Shown: positions 1-8,353 of the stretch, in pieces
How the letters are laid out: each line of letters opens with the position of its first letter
How positions within the stretch are numbered: position 1 is the first letter of the stretch
Assembly: GCF_018861025.1 (NCBI RefSeq)
Contig: NZ_JAHKQH010000026.1
Location: 62,001 to 126,000, forward strand
Origin: Psychrosphaera sp. B3R10
Lineage (GTDB): Bacteria; Pseudomonadota; Gammaproteobacteria; Enterobacterales; Alteromonadaceae
DNA length: 64,000 nt
Direction: 5' to 3'
Translations under genes and position numbers: made by a program
The notes under the pieces: model-generated
Told to the model about the DNA's origin: nothing
The model's database searches: none
What the model saw: only the letters and a program-made list of their open reading frames with translations

Positions 1-357
1 AGAGGAATGTATGTTTAAAACATGTATTTGGTTGCAGCATTTTCGGTCTATAGCGTTCGTTACTTTGATTCCAGTAATGTTAATACCGACAATGTTTTTG
101 ATGAGTCGAAAGCCAAAAAATCGTCTTGTGACGTCGAAGCAATCAATATCACAAATTCAAACTTTATTTGTACTCGTTACACGACTTACCTTCGTGCGTT
201 TTTTAACGCCAGCTACAATATCAATCAAAACCAATACCCATGGAATTGAAAAGTGCATAAGTTTTTGCAGAAATAGTTTGGGTTAAATTAACGATATTAG
301 TTAGCAATTCGATTCTTACGGCAGAAGCAAGATAGCTCATTAAAACAGGATAAAATC
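1..357. other. Left-edge non-coding stretch upstream of the first operon
   Basis: I see no convincing gene here. The short open frames have no recognisable domain, and one of them stops at once when extended leftwards. The last bases hold an AGGA-type ribosome binding site for the lipoprotein gene at 358. The phased 10-bp operator pattern found elsewhere in the window is not clearly present; only one isolated matching unit is visible on the minus strand near 215-225. Confidence 0.5.
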
Positions 358-1281
358 ATGAATACACTTATAAAGTCCTCCTTGAAATCAATAGCCTTAA
401 CGTTGGCGGCCAGCTTTATATTAACGGCTTGTTCGAATACCGAAAACATTTTTGGATCAAATAAAGATAGCGCTACTAACAATAACAAAGTCATGGCCTA
501 CGCTCGTTTTGTTCCCGAGCGTCGCGACGACTTTGCCTGGGAAAACGATAAGGTTGCTTTTCGAGTGTATGGCCCAGCAGCACCACTTAAAGGCCATTCA
601 AGCGGAGTTGATGCATGGCTTAAACGTGTTGACTATTCAATCATCGACAAATGGTATAAATCGCACGTAGAAGGTATTTCATATCATGTAGACCACGGTG
701 AGGGTTACGATCCATATCACACAGGTATTAGTCGTGGTGTAGGCGGTACGGCAGTCTGGATCGATGGTAAACCGTATGCCGCACACAACTACAAAAGTTA
801 CAAAGTACTAAAAAGTGGTGGTGACGAAGTAATCTTTAACTTAGTTTATGAATGGTATACACCAATTGGTATTGTGAAAGAGTCAAAAACCATTTCGTTG
901 GCTCTAGGTGACCAATTATATAAAGTTAATTCAGAATTTACTTTAGACGGTAAGCCCGCCAAATTACCAATTGCGGTTGGTATTGCCACTCACGATGAAA
1001 AAGCCAAAGTATATTTTAATCAATCTACCGGGCGCATTTCTGCTTGGGAACTAATAGATGGTCAAGGTATTGGAACCGGTGCCTTATTAGAACCGAGTAC
1101 TGTAACCAACATCAAACATATGCCAAGTAACATAAAAGATGAAAGTCATATTTGGGCTTTTACCCATACCGACTCTCAGGGCAAGCTTTCTTATCAAGCA
1201 GGATTTGCTTGGCAAAAAGCGGGAGAAATTACATCTAACAAGCAATGGTCAAACTATCTTGACGCCCGAATGATCAAATAA
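358..1281 (+). CDS. DUF4861-family lipoprotein, candidate uronyl-oligosaccharide dehydratase
   Basis: The protein has 307 residues. The N-terminus is a lipoprotein signal with lipobox LTAC, so the mature protein is probably anchored in the outer membrane or facing the periplasm. The rest reads as one beta-rich domain of the DUF4861 type, with the segment HVDHGEGYDPYHTGISRGVGG near residues 115-135 and late motifs GIATHDEK and WAFTHTD. As I recall, the ulvan dehydratase described from Formosa agariphila is a protein of this kind. It converts non-reducing-end GlcA or IdoA into an unsaturated uronate that GH105 can remove. I cannot confirm that homology here. It is first in a five-gene plus-strand cluster ending at 8303, and a hairpin separates it from rhaM. 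Family call fairly firm, reaction inferred. Confidence 0.65.
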   Translation: MNTLIKSSLKSIALTLAASFILTACSNTENIFGSNKDSATNNNKVMAYARFVPERRDDFAWENDKVAFRVYGPAAPLKGHSSGVDAWLKRVDYSIIDKWYKSHVEGISYHVDHGEGYDPYHTGISRGVGGTAVWIDGKPYAAHNYKSYKVLKSGGDEVIFNLVYEWYTPIGIVKESKTISLALGDQLYKVNSEFTLDGKPAKLPIAVGIATHDEKAKVYFNQSTGRISAWELIDGQGIGTGALLEPSTVTNIKHMPSNIKDESHIWAFTHTDSQGKLSYQAGFAWQKAGEITSNKQWSNYLDARMIK

Positions 1282-1291
1282 CATAACTTTA

Positions 1292-1322
1292 TTGCGCAGG
1301 TCTTTAATCTCGACCTGTGCAA
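1292..1322 (+). terminator. Intercistronic hairpin between the DUF4861 gene and rhaM
   Basis: An 11-bp stem (1292-1302 with 1312-1322, one G.T pair) closes a 9-base loop. Only a weak U-containing tail follows, so it may be a partial terminator or an mRNA processing or stability element rather than a full stop. Confidence 0.4.
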
Positions 1323-1350
1323 TTAAACACTTAATAAAAGAGATAATCAT

Positions 1351-1665
1351 ATGGAAAAAATTGCCTTTGTAATGACCTTATTGCCTGGACATGAAAAAGA
1401 GTATCAAAAACGTCATGACGAAATTTGGCCAGAGTTGGTTATTGCTTTAAAAGCTGCCGGAGTGTCTGACTATTCAATATATTTTGAAGATACATCTAAC
1501 AAATTATTTGCTGTATTAAAACGAACAGAAGACAACACTATGGACCAATTGCCACTGCAACCCATTGTTAAGAAGTGGTGGGCATTTATGGCTGACATAA
1601 TGGAAACGCATGAGGACAATTCGCCTGTTGTGAATGAAATCCCTCAAGTTTTTCATCTCGAATAA
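1351..1665 (+). CDS. rhaM: L-rhamnose mutarotase
   Basis: RhaM interconverts the alpha and beta anomers of L-rhamnose, supplying the form used by the cytoplasmic catabolic enzymes. The protein has 104 residues, the usual length for the family, and no signal peptide, so it is cytoplasmic. It lines up closely with what I know of E. coli RhaM. Features are the N-terminal AFVMTLLPG strand, the active-site segment EYQKRHDEIWPEL containing the conserved Tyr and His, the WW pair with following FMADIM, and the C-terminal DNSPV...VFHLE. It lies 69 bases after the DUF4861 gene and 15 bases before the next gene. No rhaA, rhaB or rhaD is seen in the window, so rhamnose breakdown must be completed elsewhere. 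Confidence 0.92.
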   Translation: MEKIAFVMTLLPGHEKEYQKRHDEIWPELVIALKAAGVSDYSIYFEDTSNKLFAVLKRTEDNTMDQLPLQPIVKKWWAFMADIMETHEDNSPVVNEIPQVFHLE

Positions 1666-1680
1666 AGAGGGTTTATCAAC

Positions 1681-3906
1681 GTGCTAGCTCCTAACATAGT
1701 TAAAAATACCTTGATTATAAAAAGATTACTATTGTGTACGTTTATTGTAACAATACCGCTTGGCTGTGCTAACGAACAGACGACTGTGCAAGCCTCATAC
1801 GAAACGTCAAATACTTCCTCAAGTTCAATCATTTATGACGTAAATCAAAAGTTTAGTGAAGTTAACTTAGGCGATGTGCCTTACTATTATGACAAACGAA
1901 ATAACGCGCTCGGTATTGATGCTCGTATCATTGAATATAGAAGTCTTTTTGCAAGAGCGACACGTGAATTTACCGAATCTACTGGTACATATAACGTTAC
2001 TATTACCACATTAACGGAAGAAGACGGTGAGTCACTCTATCGCCTGATTGTCAATAATCAAGTTGTAGCGACTTATCGCAATCCGTATATTGGACCCAAT
2101 TCCAAGCGAGACCTTAAACCGCATCGTCACACGTGGCGCGACATCCAATTAAACGCTGGCGATACCATCGGCATCGAATCAAATGCAGATACCAACGGTC
2201 AGATACCAGAGCATGGCGGTACCGCTTGGGCGCGTGGTCGCTGGCAGCAATTAGCATTTGATCAAAAACCATTGCTTCCATTTCCTAAAAATAGTCAACG
2301 CCCACACTTTGACCGTTCCAAAGATTTACTCATTTCACAATTTGATTTTCAGCCGGATATCGACGATGTGCACGCAGTAGCAGCATTAGGATCAATGATG
2401 AAACACTCAGATATGGACGGTGTGAACCTAATTGCGGTTGCTGGTACCGTTGGCAATCAAGGAGGGGAATACATAAACGCCAACTCGTTGATGAAAATGG
2501 CGTTTGGTCGAGAAAACCTTATGTGGACAGATGCTCATAAAAACTGGCAGATGTCGGTCAACTTTGTACACAATAGAGTTCGTGCAGTGTTATCTCAAGG
2601 CGGAAGAGTATGGGTTCAAGAAGCTGGTCAATCCAATTTTACTCGCGACTGGGTTGAAGCTCTCATAAGTTCAGGTGTTCATGAATCCGTCATTAAAAAC
2701 AACGTCATAATCGTACAACACAGCGATTGGAATGAGAAACAAACCAGCCCAAAAGATCTCGATTTTGTAAAATCCAAAACCAATTACAAAGCTATTTCTG
2801 ACGGCAACAAACCTAAAAAAGTATTTGTCCGTAAAAATCGCAGAGGTCCATTTACGCCAATCTACGTCGAACAAGACAGTAAATGGATTGCAACGGCCAC
2901 ATCAGAAGACAACGTAAAAAAACATGCAAAAACGCTTTGGCAATTAGCTGATAAAATCGTTAAAGAAAGTCGATTTAACGCAACATACTCTTCAATTCCA
3001 AATGGCGGTGTCGACTTTTCTGACCATGTTGAAATTTGGTGGATCTTAAACCAAGGCCAGACTACGGTTTCCGTTCATTCTTTTTGGCAACGATATGTGA
3101 CTAACGTAACACTTGATAAAGTTAACCCTCCGAGTGGTCGAATCGCAATAATAGCCGATGGTAACTCCCCTGATCCTGACGATATTGGTGCAACACCTGT
3201 CATCTTTGGTTTATTAAAACAGTCTGGACTAGCAGAAAGACTGGTACACGTATCACACTCATGCGACCTTGACCCGTTTCGTAACAAAGCAAAACATCAA
3301 ATAGACAAATCCAACGAAGCGCGCCGCCAGAAAGTTCTACACCAGCTCGCAGGTGAGTCAGTTAAACTGTTCGGTCCATTCGAAAACCTTCGTAACTACT
3401 ACAACTGCCGAGTTGACCAACAGGGAGCAACACAAGATTTAGTTGATGCAATAAACGCTTCTACAGAGCAGGACCCGCTGTGGATAATTGAAGCCGGTGA
3501 ACCAGACTTAATTGGTTACGCTTTGCAGCAGTCTAACAAGAGTAAACACCAATACCTTCACGTAGTTTCACACCACCCTGCCAATGACAATAGTGGCGAC
3601 TATTTTGAATGGCAGCAAATACTAGATTTTGGCGTAACAGAACATCAAATCGGTGATCAAAATGTCACCTTGCAAACGCCAATTCATCATTGGGATTGGG
3701 CAAAAGAACACCAACACCTAGGCTTTCGGTTTATCTGGGAAATGCTCGCTTATGCGGAACAAGACGGCATTGTGCCCTTCCAAGCGAATAAGTTCGATTG
3801 TTCAGATGCTGGAATGGTTTATTGGTGGATTACAGGCGCTAATGTAGGTGGAAACAACTTCGCAACACCTGCTGACATCAAAAAAATGTTAGTGCAACGG
3901 CAGTAA
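1681..3906 (+). CDS. Secreted lipoprotein with two nucleoside-hydrolase-like domains
   Basis: The protein has 741 residues. The start is GTG, preceded by AAAGAGGG at a good distance, and the signal ends in a lipobox-like PLGC. Residues about 50-200 form a beta-rich, CBM-like module ending in GGTAWARGRWQQLAF. Then come two domains that each open with an acidic loop typical of nucleoside-hydrolase folds: FDFQPDIDDVHAV near residue 225 and IADGNSPDPDDIGA near residue 495. The second is followed by HSCDLDPF and a WIIEAGEPDLIGYAL segment. In nucleoside hydrolases such Asp clusters bind Ca2+ and the ribose. A substrate cannot be read from sequence. The genomic setting suggests a sugar released from ulvan rather than a nucleoside. 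Distant relation to DUF1593-type proteins is possible. Confidence 0.5.
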   Translation: MLAPNIVKNTLIIKRLLLCTFIVTIPLGCANEQTTVQASYETSNTSSSSIIYDVNQKFSEVNLGDVPYYYDKRNNALGIDARIIEYRSLFARATREFTESTGTYNVTITTLTEEDGESLYRLIVNNQVVATYRNPYIGPNSKRDLKPHRHTWRDIQLNAGDTIGIESNADTNGQIPEHGGTAWARGRWQQLAFDQKPLLPFPKNSQRPHFDRSKDLLISQFDFQPDIDDVHAVAALGSMMKHSDMDGVNLIAVAGTVGNQGGEYINANSLMKMAFGRENLMWTDAHKNWQMSVNFVHNRVRAVLSQGGRVWVQEAGQSNFTRDWVEALISSGVHESVIKNNVIIVQHSDWNEKQTSPKDLDFVKSKTNYKAISDGNKPKKVFVRKNRRGPFTPIYVEQDSKWIATATSEDNVKKHAKTLWQLADKIVKESRFNATYSSIPNGGVDFSDHVEIWWILNQGQTTVSVHSFWQRYVTNVTLDKVNPPSGRIAIIADGNSPDPDDIGATPVIFGLLKQSGLAERLVHVSHSCDLDPFRNKAKHQIDKSNEARRQKVLHQLAGESVKLFGPFENLRNYYNCRVDQQGATQDLVDAINASTEQDPLWIIEAGEPDLIGYALQQSNKSKHQYLHVVSHHPANDNSGDYFEWQQILDFGVTEHQIGDQNVTLQTPIHHWDWAKEHQHLGFRFIWEMLAYAEQDGIVPFQANKFDCSDAGMVYWWITGANVGGNNFATPADIKKMLVQRQ

Positions 3907-3917
3907 AATAAATGCAA

Positions 3918-3945
3918 AGGTGCGACGACAATATCGCACCTCTTT
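3918..3945 (+). terminator. Hairpin after the nucleoside-hydrolase-like gene
   Basis: An 8-bp perfect stem (3918-3925 with 3934-3941) has an 8-base loop and is followed by CTTT. The U tract is short, so termination is probably partial and the downstream GH78-like gene may still be co-transcribed. Confidence 0.45.
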
Positions 3946-4011
3946 ACTGGGTATCAGTGATATTCCACATAGAATATAAAAATATAAAAATAAAACACTC
4001 AACAGGGAAAA

Positions 4012-6438
4012 ATGATGAAGGCAATATTCTTTTTTTATTTCGTAACCACCTTTTTAACCATAAGTGTCACCGCTGCGCCATCTGTGTCAGTGTCATCAGT
4101 TTCTGACAAAGTTGAGCAATCATTAAATTGGCAAGCAGAATGGATATGGACAAAACAAAGGGCTGGCATACCAAACACTTGGGTTGCACTGAGAAAAGAA
4201 GTAACAATAGAAAACTTATCATCGAACAAAAATAATAGTGGGAGTTCAAATCAAGAGGTCATAGCCTATATCAGTGCTGACACAAAATATTGGCTTTGGA
4301 TTAACGGTGAAATGGTCGTGTTTGAAGGTGGTTATACAGGAGGTCCAAGTCCAGTAGTTAACTCACCTCGTGTTGATGATTTTGCAATTGCATCAAACAA
4401 ATATTACGACCAAGTTGATATCAAACCTTACCTCAAACAAGGTTCGAATACGATTGCTGCACTCGTTTGGTACTATGGTGACAATGGCAAAAAAGGTACC
4501 CACATTTCTGCTAGTAAAGCAGGCTTTATTTTTCAAACAAATGTCGGCGACACTGCAATAATATCAGACGCCTCATGGAAGGCTAAGCAACATCAATCTT
4601 ATCAACAAATCAAAAAAGCACCGCCTTATCGAGTGGCAGCATGGAGCATTAATTATGATGCCCGCCAAGACATGGCCGATTGGACAGACAATGCATGGTA
4701 TTTGCCCGAATTTGACGATTCACAATGGTTGCCGGCTAAATCAATGCATCGCCCGCCTCGTGCACCATTTTATAACCTTTATCCAAGTGAAATTCCGATT
4801 TTAAATAATTACGGTTTAGCAAATTGCACCAACTTACCTGATTCAGTATTTCCATTTGTAAGTGACGGTAAAAAAATCAAATGCAAACTAGATTTTAATA
4901 AAAATTTCACTCCTTATTTTGATATCGATGCGCAAGCAGGCTTACAGGTAAACATAGATTCCAATATGCGACTCAACACCATCGAAACGTTTTACACTAC
5001 CAAAGCCGGTCGCCAACAGTTTGAATCATTTTCGTGGATGAATGGTAGATTAATTGAGTACACGTTTCCAAAAGGTGTTGTAGTTCATGGGCTAAAATAC
5101 CGTTGGACAGGCGTTGGCTCAGCCCCTGGACATTTTGAGTCGAGCGACGATTGGTATACCCGAATTTGGCAAATGGCAGAAAATACATTGTACATTTGTG
5201 CGCGTGATAACTTCATGGATACCCCAGACCGAGAACGTGGATTATGGATTGGCGATGTTGCAGACCAAGCCAGTTATTTATTTTACTCAATGGATAAACC
5301 AGGGCGTGATCTACTCAAAAAAGCCATCAAAGTCACATTGGCCTTTAGCGACTCTGAAACCGGTATATTTGCGGGGCTAGGACCTGGACGCTTTCGTGAA
5401 TTGCCAGCCCAAAGTCTCCAGTTTATTGAACAGGGGATCTGGCACTATTACTTTAATACCGGAGACAAAGAAACTCTTAGCTTTGCCTACCCCTATGTCC
5501 ACAAATACTTAACTTTGTGGAGCACCAAGGAAAATGGCTTGGCCACATTTAGAACTGGGCACTGGAAATGGACCGATTGGGGCCCACAGGACACCATTGA
5601 TTATGACGCTATACAAAATGCCCTGTATTACAGTGCTCTTGTATCGGCGAGAAAAATGGCGGTTGAATTAGGTAATACAACCCACATGAGTTTTTACAAC
5701 AGCCGCATTGCCGCTTTAAAACAAGCCTACCAAAAACATTATTGGCAAAAAGGCTTTTACAGTAGTAACCCAAATAAATTTAAAGATGACAGAGCCAATG
5801 CACTCGCTATTTTATTTGGACTAGCCGATACCTCACAGTACCAACAAATTGTCGATAATGTGTTGCTACCTAATCACTTTGCTAGCCCACATTTTGAATG
5901 GATGGTCTACAACGCCATGGCAATAGCAGGTCGTTACGACGACGCTCTAACACGCATGAAACAGCGTTATGCAAAACAAGTGAATAACCCGGCCTTGTCA
6001 ACATTGGCAGAATACTTACCATCGGGTGGTACTGAAAACCATGCGTGGAATGCCCCAAGCACAGTACTCAGTCAACATATTGCCGGCATCACTCCAACCG
6101 ATGTCGGATGGAGGACTTACCAAGTTATGCCAAATATGGCCCATATGACACATGTGCAACAAAACGTACCGAGTGTAAAAGGCCCCATAAATTTTGATAT
6201 CAAAAGAACAGAACAACAAATCACTATGAATTTAACGTCACCGAAAATGTCCTCCGCCGTGATAGGAATACCTAAGGCTTATTTTAACATCGGTCACGTC
6301 GCCATTAATGGCCAGCAAGTCTGGTTAAATGGCAAGCCAAACGTCGCCATCGATGGTGTCAGCTATGTTGGTGAAGATCACAAATATCTTAAATTTAGAT
6401 TGGCCGCGGGTTCGTGGTCTATCGTAAGTCGCAAATAA
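4012..6438 (+). CDS. Divergent GH78-type alpha-L-rhamnosidase-like enzyme
   Basis: The protein has 808 residues with a Sec signal peptide (cleavage near TAA-PSV) and no lipobox, so it is probably periplasmic. The N-terminal half carries the beta-sandwich segments expected of bacterial rhamnosidases, including YISADTKYWLWINGE near residue 85. From about residue 370 it is a six-hairpin (alpha/alpha)6 domain. The GH78 signature usually reads DCPxRDERxGWTGDAQ. Here it is DTPDRERGLWIGDVADQ near residue 403, which keeps the acidic and Arg positions but is clearly altered. A later GGTENHAWNAP segment corresponds to the C-terminal active-site region. The start is supported by AGGGA just upstream. It probably removes alpha-linked rhamnose or a related deoxysugar; substrate uncertain. 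Confidence 0.65.
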   Translation: MMKAIFFFYFVTTFLTISVTAAPSVSVSSVSDKVEQSLNWQAEWIWTKQRAGIPNTWVALRKEVTIENLSSNKNNSGSSNQEVIAYISADTKYWLWINGEMVVFEGGYTGGPSPVVNSPRVDDFAIASNKYYDQVDIKPYLKQGSNTIAALVWYYGDNGKKGTHISASKAGFIFQTNVGDTAIISDASWKAKQHQSYQQIKKAPPYRVAAWSINYDARQDMADWTDNAWYLPEFDDSQWLPAKSMHRPPRAPFYNLYPSEIPILNNYGLANCTNLPDSVFPFVSDGKKIKCKLDFNKNFTPYFDIDAQAGLQVNIDSNMRLNTIETFYTTKAGRQQFESFSWMNGRLIEYTFPKGVVVHGLKYRWTGVGSAPGHFESSDDWYTRIWQMAENTLYICARDNFMDTPDRERGLWIGDVADQASYLFYSMDKPGRDLLKKAIKVTLAFSDSETGIFAGLGPGRFRELPAQSLQFIEQGIWHYYFNTGDKETLSFAYPYVHKYLTLWSTKENGLATFRTGHWKWTDWGPQDTIDYDAIQNALYYSALVSARKMAVELGNTTHMSFYNSRIAALKQAYQKHYWQKGFYSSNPNKFKDDRANALAILFGLADTSQYQQIVDNVLLPNHFASPHFEWMVYNAMAIAGRYDDALTRMKQRYAKQVNNPALSTLAEYLPSGGTENHAWNAPSTVLSQHIAGITPTDVGWRTYQVMPNMAHMTHVQQNVPSVKGPINFDIKRTEQQITMNLTSPKMSSAVIGIPKAYFNIGHVAINGQQVWLNGKPNVAIDGVSYVGEDHKYLKFRLAAGSWSIVSRK

Positions 6439-6470
6439 CTGGCAATCAATAATAAATAGGAAAGCCTGAC

Positions 6471-8303
6471 ATGAAACAATCAACAAATACAAAACGTCCA
6501 AACACCTTAAAATTGGCAAGCTATTCTTTGTTAGCAACGTCACTTTTAGTAGGTTGTAATGCAATCACTCATCAACTGGAAGGCGACAAAACGGTTGCTG
6601 ATTCGCAACTCATCCCGGCCAAAACAGGAAGCTTTGGTGATCAAGGAGATGGCACTTATATCAATCCAATACTAAATGCGGACTACCCTGATTCCGATAT
6701 CGAGCAAGTTGGTGATACTTATTACATGATCACCTCAAAACAACACATGTCGCCTGGTATGCCAATCTTAAAATCAAAAGATATGGTCAACTGGACAAAT
6801 GTAGGTCATGCATTCCCTAAGCTTTCGTGGGCGCCCGAATACAATTGGGATCGAATGAACGGTTATTCATTTGGAACTTGGGCCGGAGATATCGCTTATC
6901 ACGAAGGCAAATGGTATGTATATCAAATTGATTACCAACACGGTTTAATGGTCACTATGGCTGACCAGATTGAAGGTCCGTGGAGTGACCCAATCATGAT
7001 GCTGCCACATGCCGATGTATTAGACGATCCCGCTGTTTATTGGGACCATGATACTGGTAAAGCATACGTCATCATCAATACCGGTAAGAAGCAAAAAGGA
7101 TCTGACAACAAGATCGAAGGCAATGAAAACCGCATTTATGAAATGAGCTGGGATGGTACTAAAATCCTAGACGAAGGCAAGCTTGTATATACCGGCATGG
7201 GTGCAGAGGCTGCTAAAATTTATAAAATTGACGGCACTTGGTATATATTCATGGCACAGTGGACCATGGGTGATAAGTCGACAAAACCTGGAGTTAAAAA
7301 TCCCAAAAACGACCGAAAACAACTCGTGTTGCGTTCAAAAGAAAGTATTTATGGCCCGTACGAAGTGAAAACCGTTCTTGAAAAAGGCAAAGAGTTTAAC
7401 AATCGTAGCGCCAGCCAAGGTGGTTTAATGCAAGCACCAGATGGTTCTTGGTGGTATATGCATCAGCTAATTCAAAATGACGATATCCCTTTTCAAGGTC
7501 GACCGCAGGTGCTCGATCCGGTTACTTGGGTTGATGGTTGGCCGATAATAGGTTTTGACGAAGATAACGATGGCATAGGTGAGCCGGTAAAACGTCACAA
7601 AAAACCAATAGATGGATATCCAGTGTCTGCACCAAGTTCAGATGATGATTTCTCATCTTCGCAACTTGGTATGCAATGGGAGTGGAATCACAACCCACGT
7701 GATAGCCATTGGTCATTATCCGAGCGTCCGGGTTGGTTACGCCTAAAAGCAAGTAAAGTACTACCTAATACAAAGGCTTTTGGGCCTAAAATCAATGAAT
7801 GGACCAATAATGACGGTTCAGACTCTGACTTCTGGCGCGCCCCAAATACACTAAGTCAACGTATGATGGGGATCACGACGGGCACTGCTGTTGCTAAGTT
7901 TGATATTTCCGGAATGAAACCCAATCAACTAGGCGGTTTTGTGCGTTATGGTGGCGTATTTAACTTACTCGGAGTGCAAGTTGACAACAATGGTAAGAAG
8001 AATTTGTTCTACATGGATAAGATGGCTAAACGTGTTGTTGGCCCTGAAATCACCGGAGATGACTTATACGTGCGTACCTCTAACGCCCGTGACCAAGCAA
8101 CTTACGAGTACAGCTTTGACGGTGTAAGTTTCAAAGCCTTTGGCCCGAGCTTTACCATTGCCTTTGGTAAATGGACTGGTGACCGTTTAGGATTCTTCTC
8201 ATGGAATGAAAAACGCGATACTGACGCTGGTCATATCGATATAGATTGGTTCTTATATGATTATGACGGACCAAAAGCGGCACATAAACTTTTAGATTTA
8301 TAG
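6471..8303 (+). CDS. GH43-family glycosidase (candidate beta-xylosidase), lipoprotein
   Basis: The protein has 610 residues with a lipoprotein signal (lipobox LVGC). The five-bladed propeller spans roughly residues 60-380. Its three acidic residues are visible: Asp in NADYPDSDI, Asp in DVLDDPAVYWD, and Glu in GAEAAKIYKIDGTWY, the usual base, pKa-modulator and acid of GH43. Residues about 390-610 form a beta-sandwich of the type found at the C-terminus of GH43 xylosidases and arabinosidases. In an ulvan setting, release of xylose from Xyl-Rha units is the most likely job. It is last in the plus-strand cluster, 32 bases after the GH78-like gene, and is followed by a strong terminator. Confidence 0.8.
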   Translation: MKQSTNTKRPNTLKLASYSLLATSLLVGCNAITHQLEGDKTVADSQLIPAKTGSFGDQGDGTYINPILNADYPDSDIEQVGDTYYMITSKQHMSPGMPILKSKDMVNWTNVGHAFPKLSWAPEYNWDRMNGYSFGTWAGDIAYHEGKWYVYQIDYQHGLMVTMADQIEGPWSDPIMMLPHADVLDDPAVYWDHDTGKAYVIINTGKKQKGSDNKIEGNENRIYEMSWDGTKILDEGKLVYTGMGAEAAKIYKIDGTWYIFMAQWTMGDKSTKPGVKNPKNDRKQLVLRSKESIYGPYEVKTVLEKGKEFNNRSASQGGLMQAPDGSWWYMHQLIQNDDIPFQGRPQVLDPVTWVDGWPIIGFDEDNDGIGEPVKRHKKPIDGYPVSAPSSDDDFSSSQLGMQWEWNHNPRDSHWSLSERPGWLRLKASKVLPNTKAFGPKINEWTNNDGSDSDFWRAPNTLSQRMMGITTGTAVAKFDISGMKPNQLGGFVRYGGVFNLLGVQVDNNGKKNLFYMDKMAKRVVGPEITGDDLYVRTSNARDQATYEYSFDGVSFKAFGPSFTIAFGKWTGDRLGFFSWNEKRDTDAGHIDIDWFLYDYDGPKAAHKLLDL

Positions 8304-8317
8304 AAAAATTAACATCC

Positions 8318-8353
8318 AATGCTTCCATACCTCAATGGAAGCATTAACTTTTT
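8318..8353 (+). terminator. Intrinsic terminator of the first operon
   Basis: A perfect 11-bp stem (8318-8328 with 8335-8345) has a 6-base loop and is followed by AACTTTTT. It ends the plus-strand operon and reaches the stop codon of the converging gene, so it may work in both directions. Confidence 0.8.

Noticed and set aside
11-286. Open frame near the left edge
   Set aside because: The composition is unlike its neighbours and no domain or convincing ribosome binding site is present. An overlapping frame is equally open.
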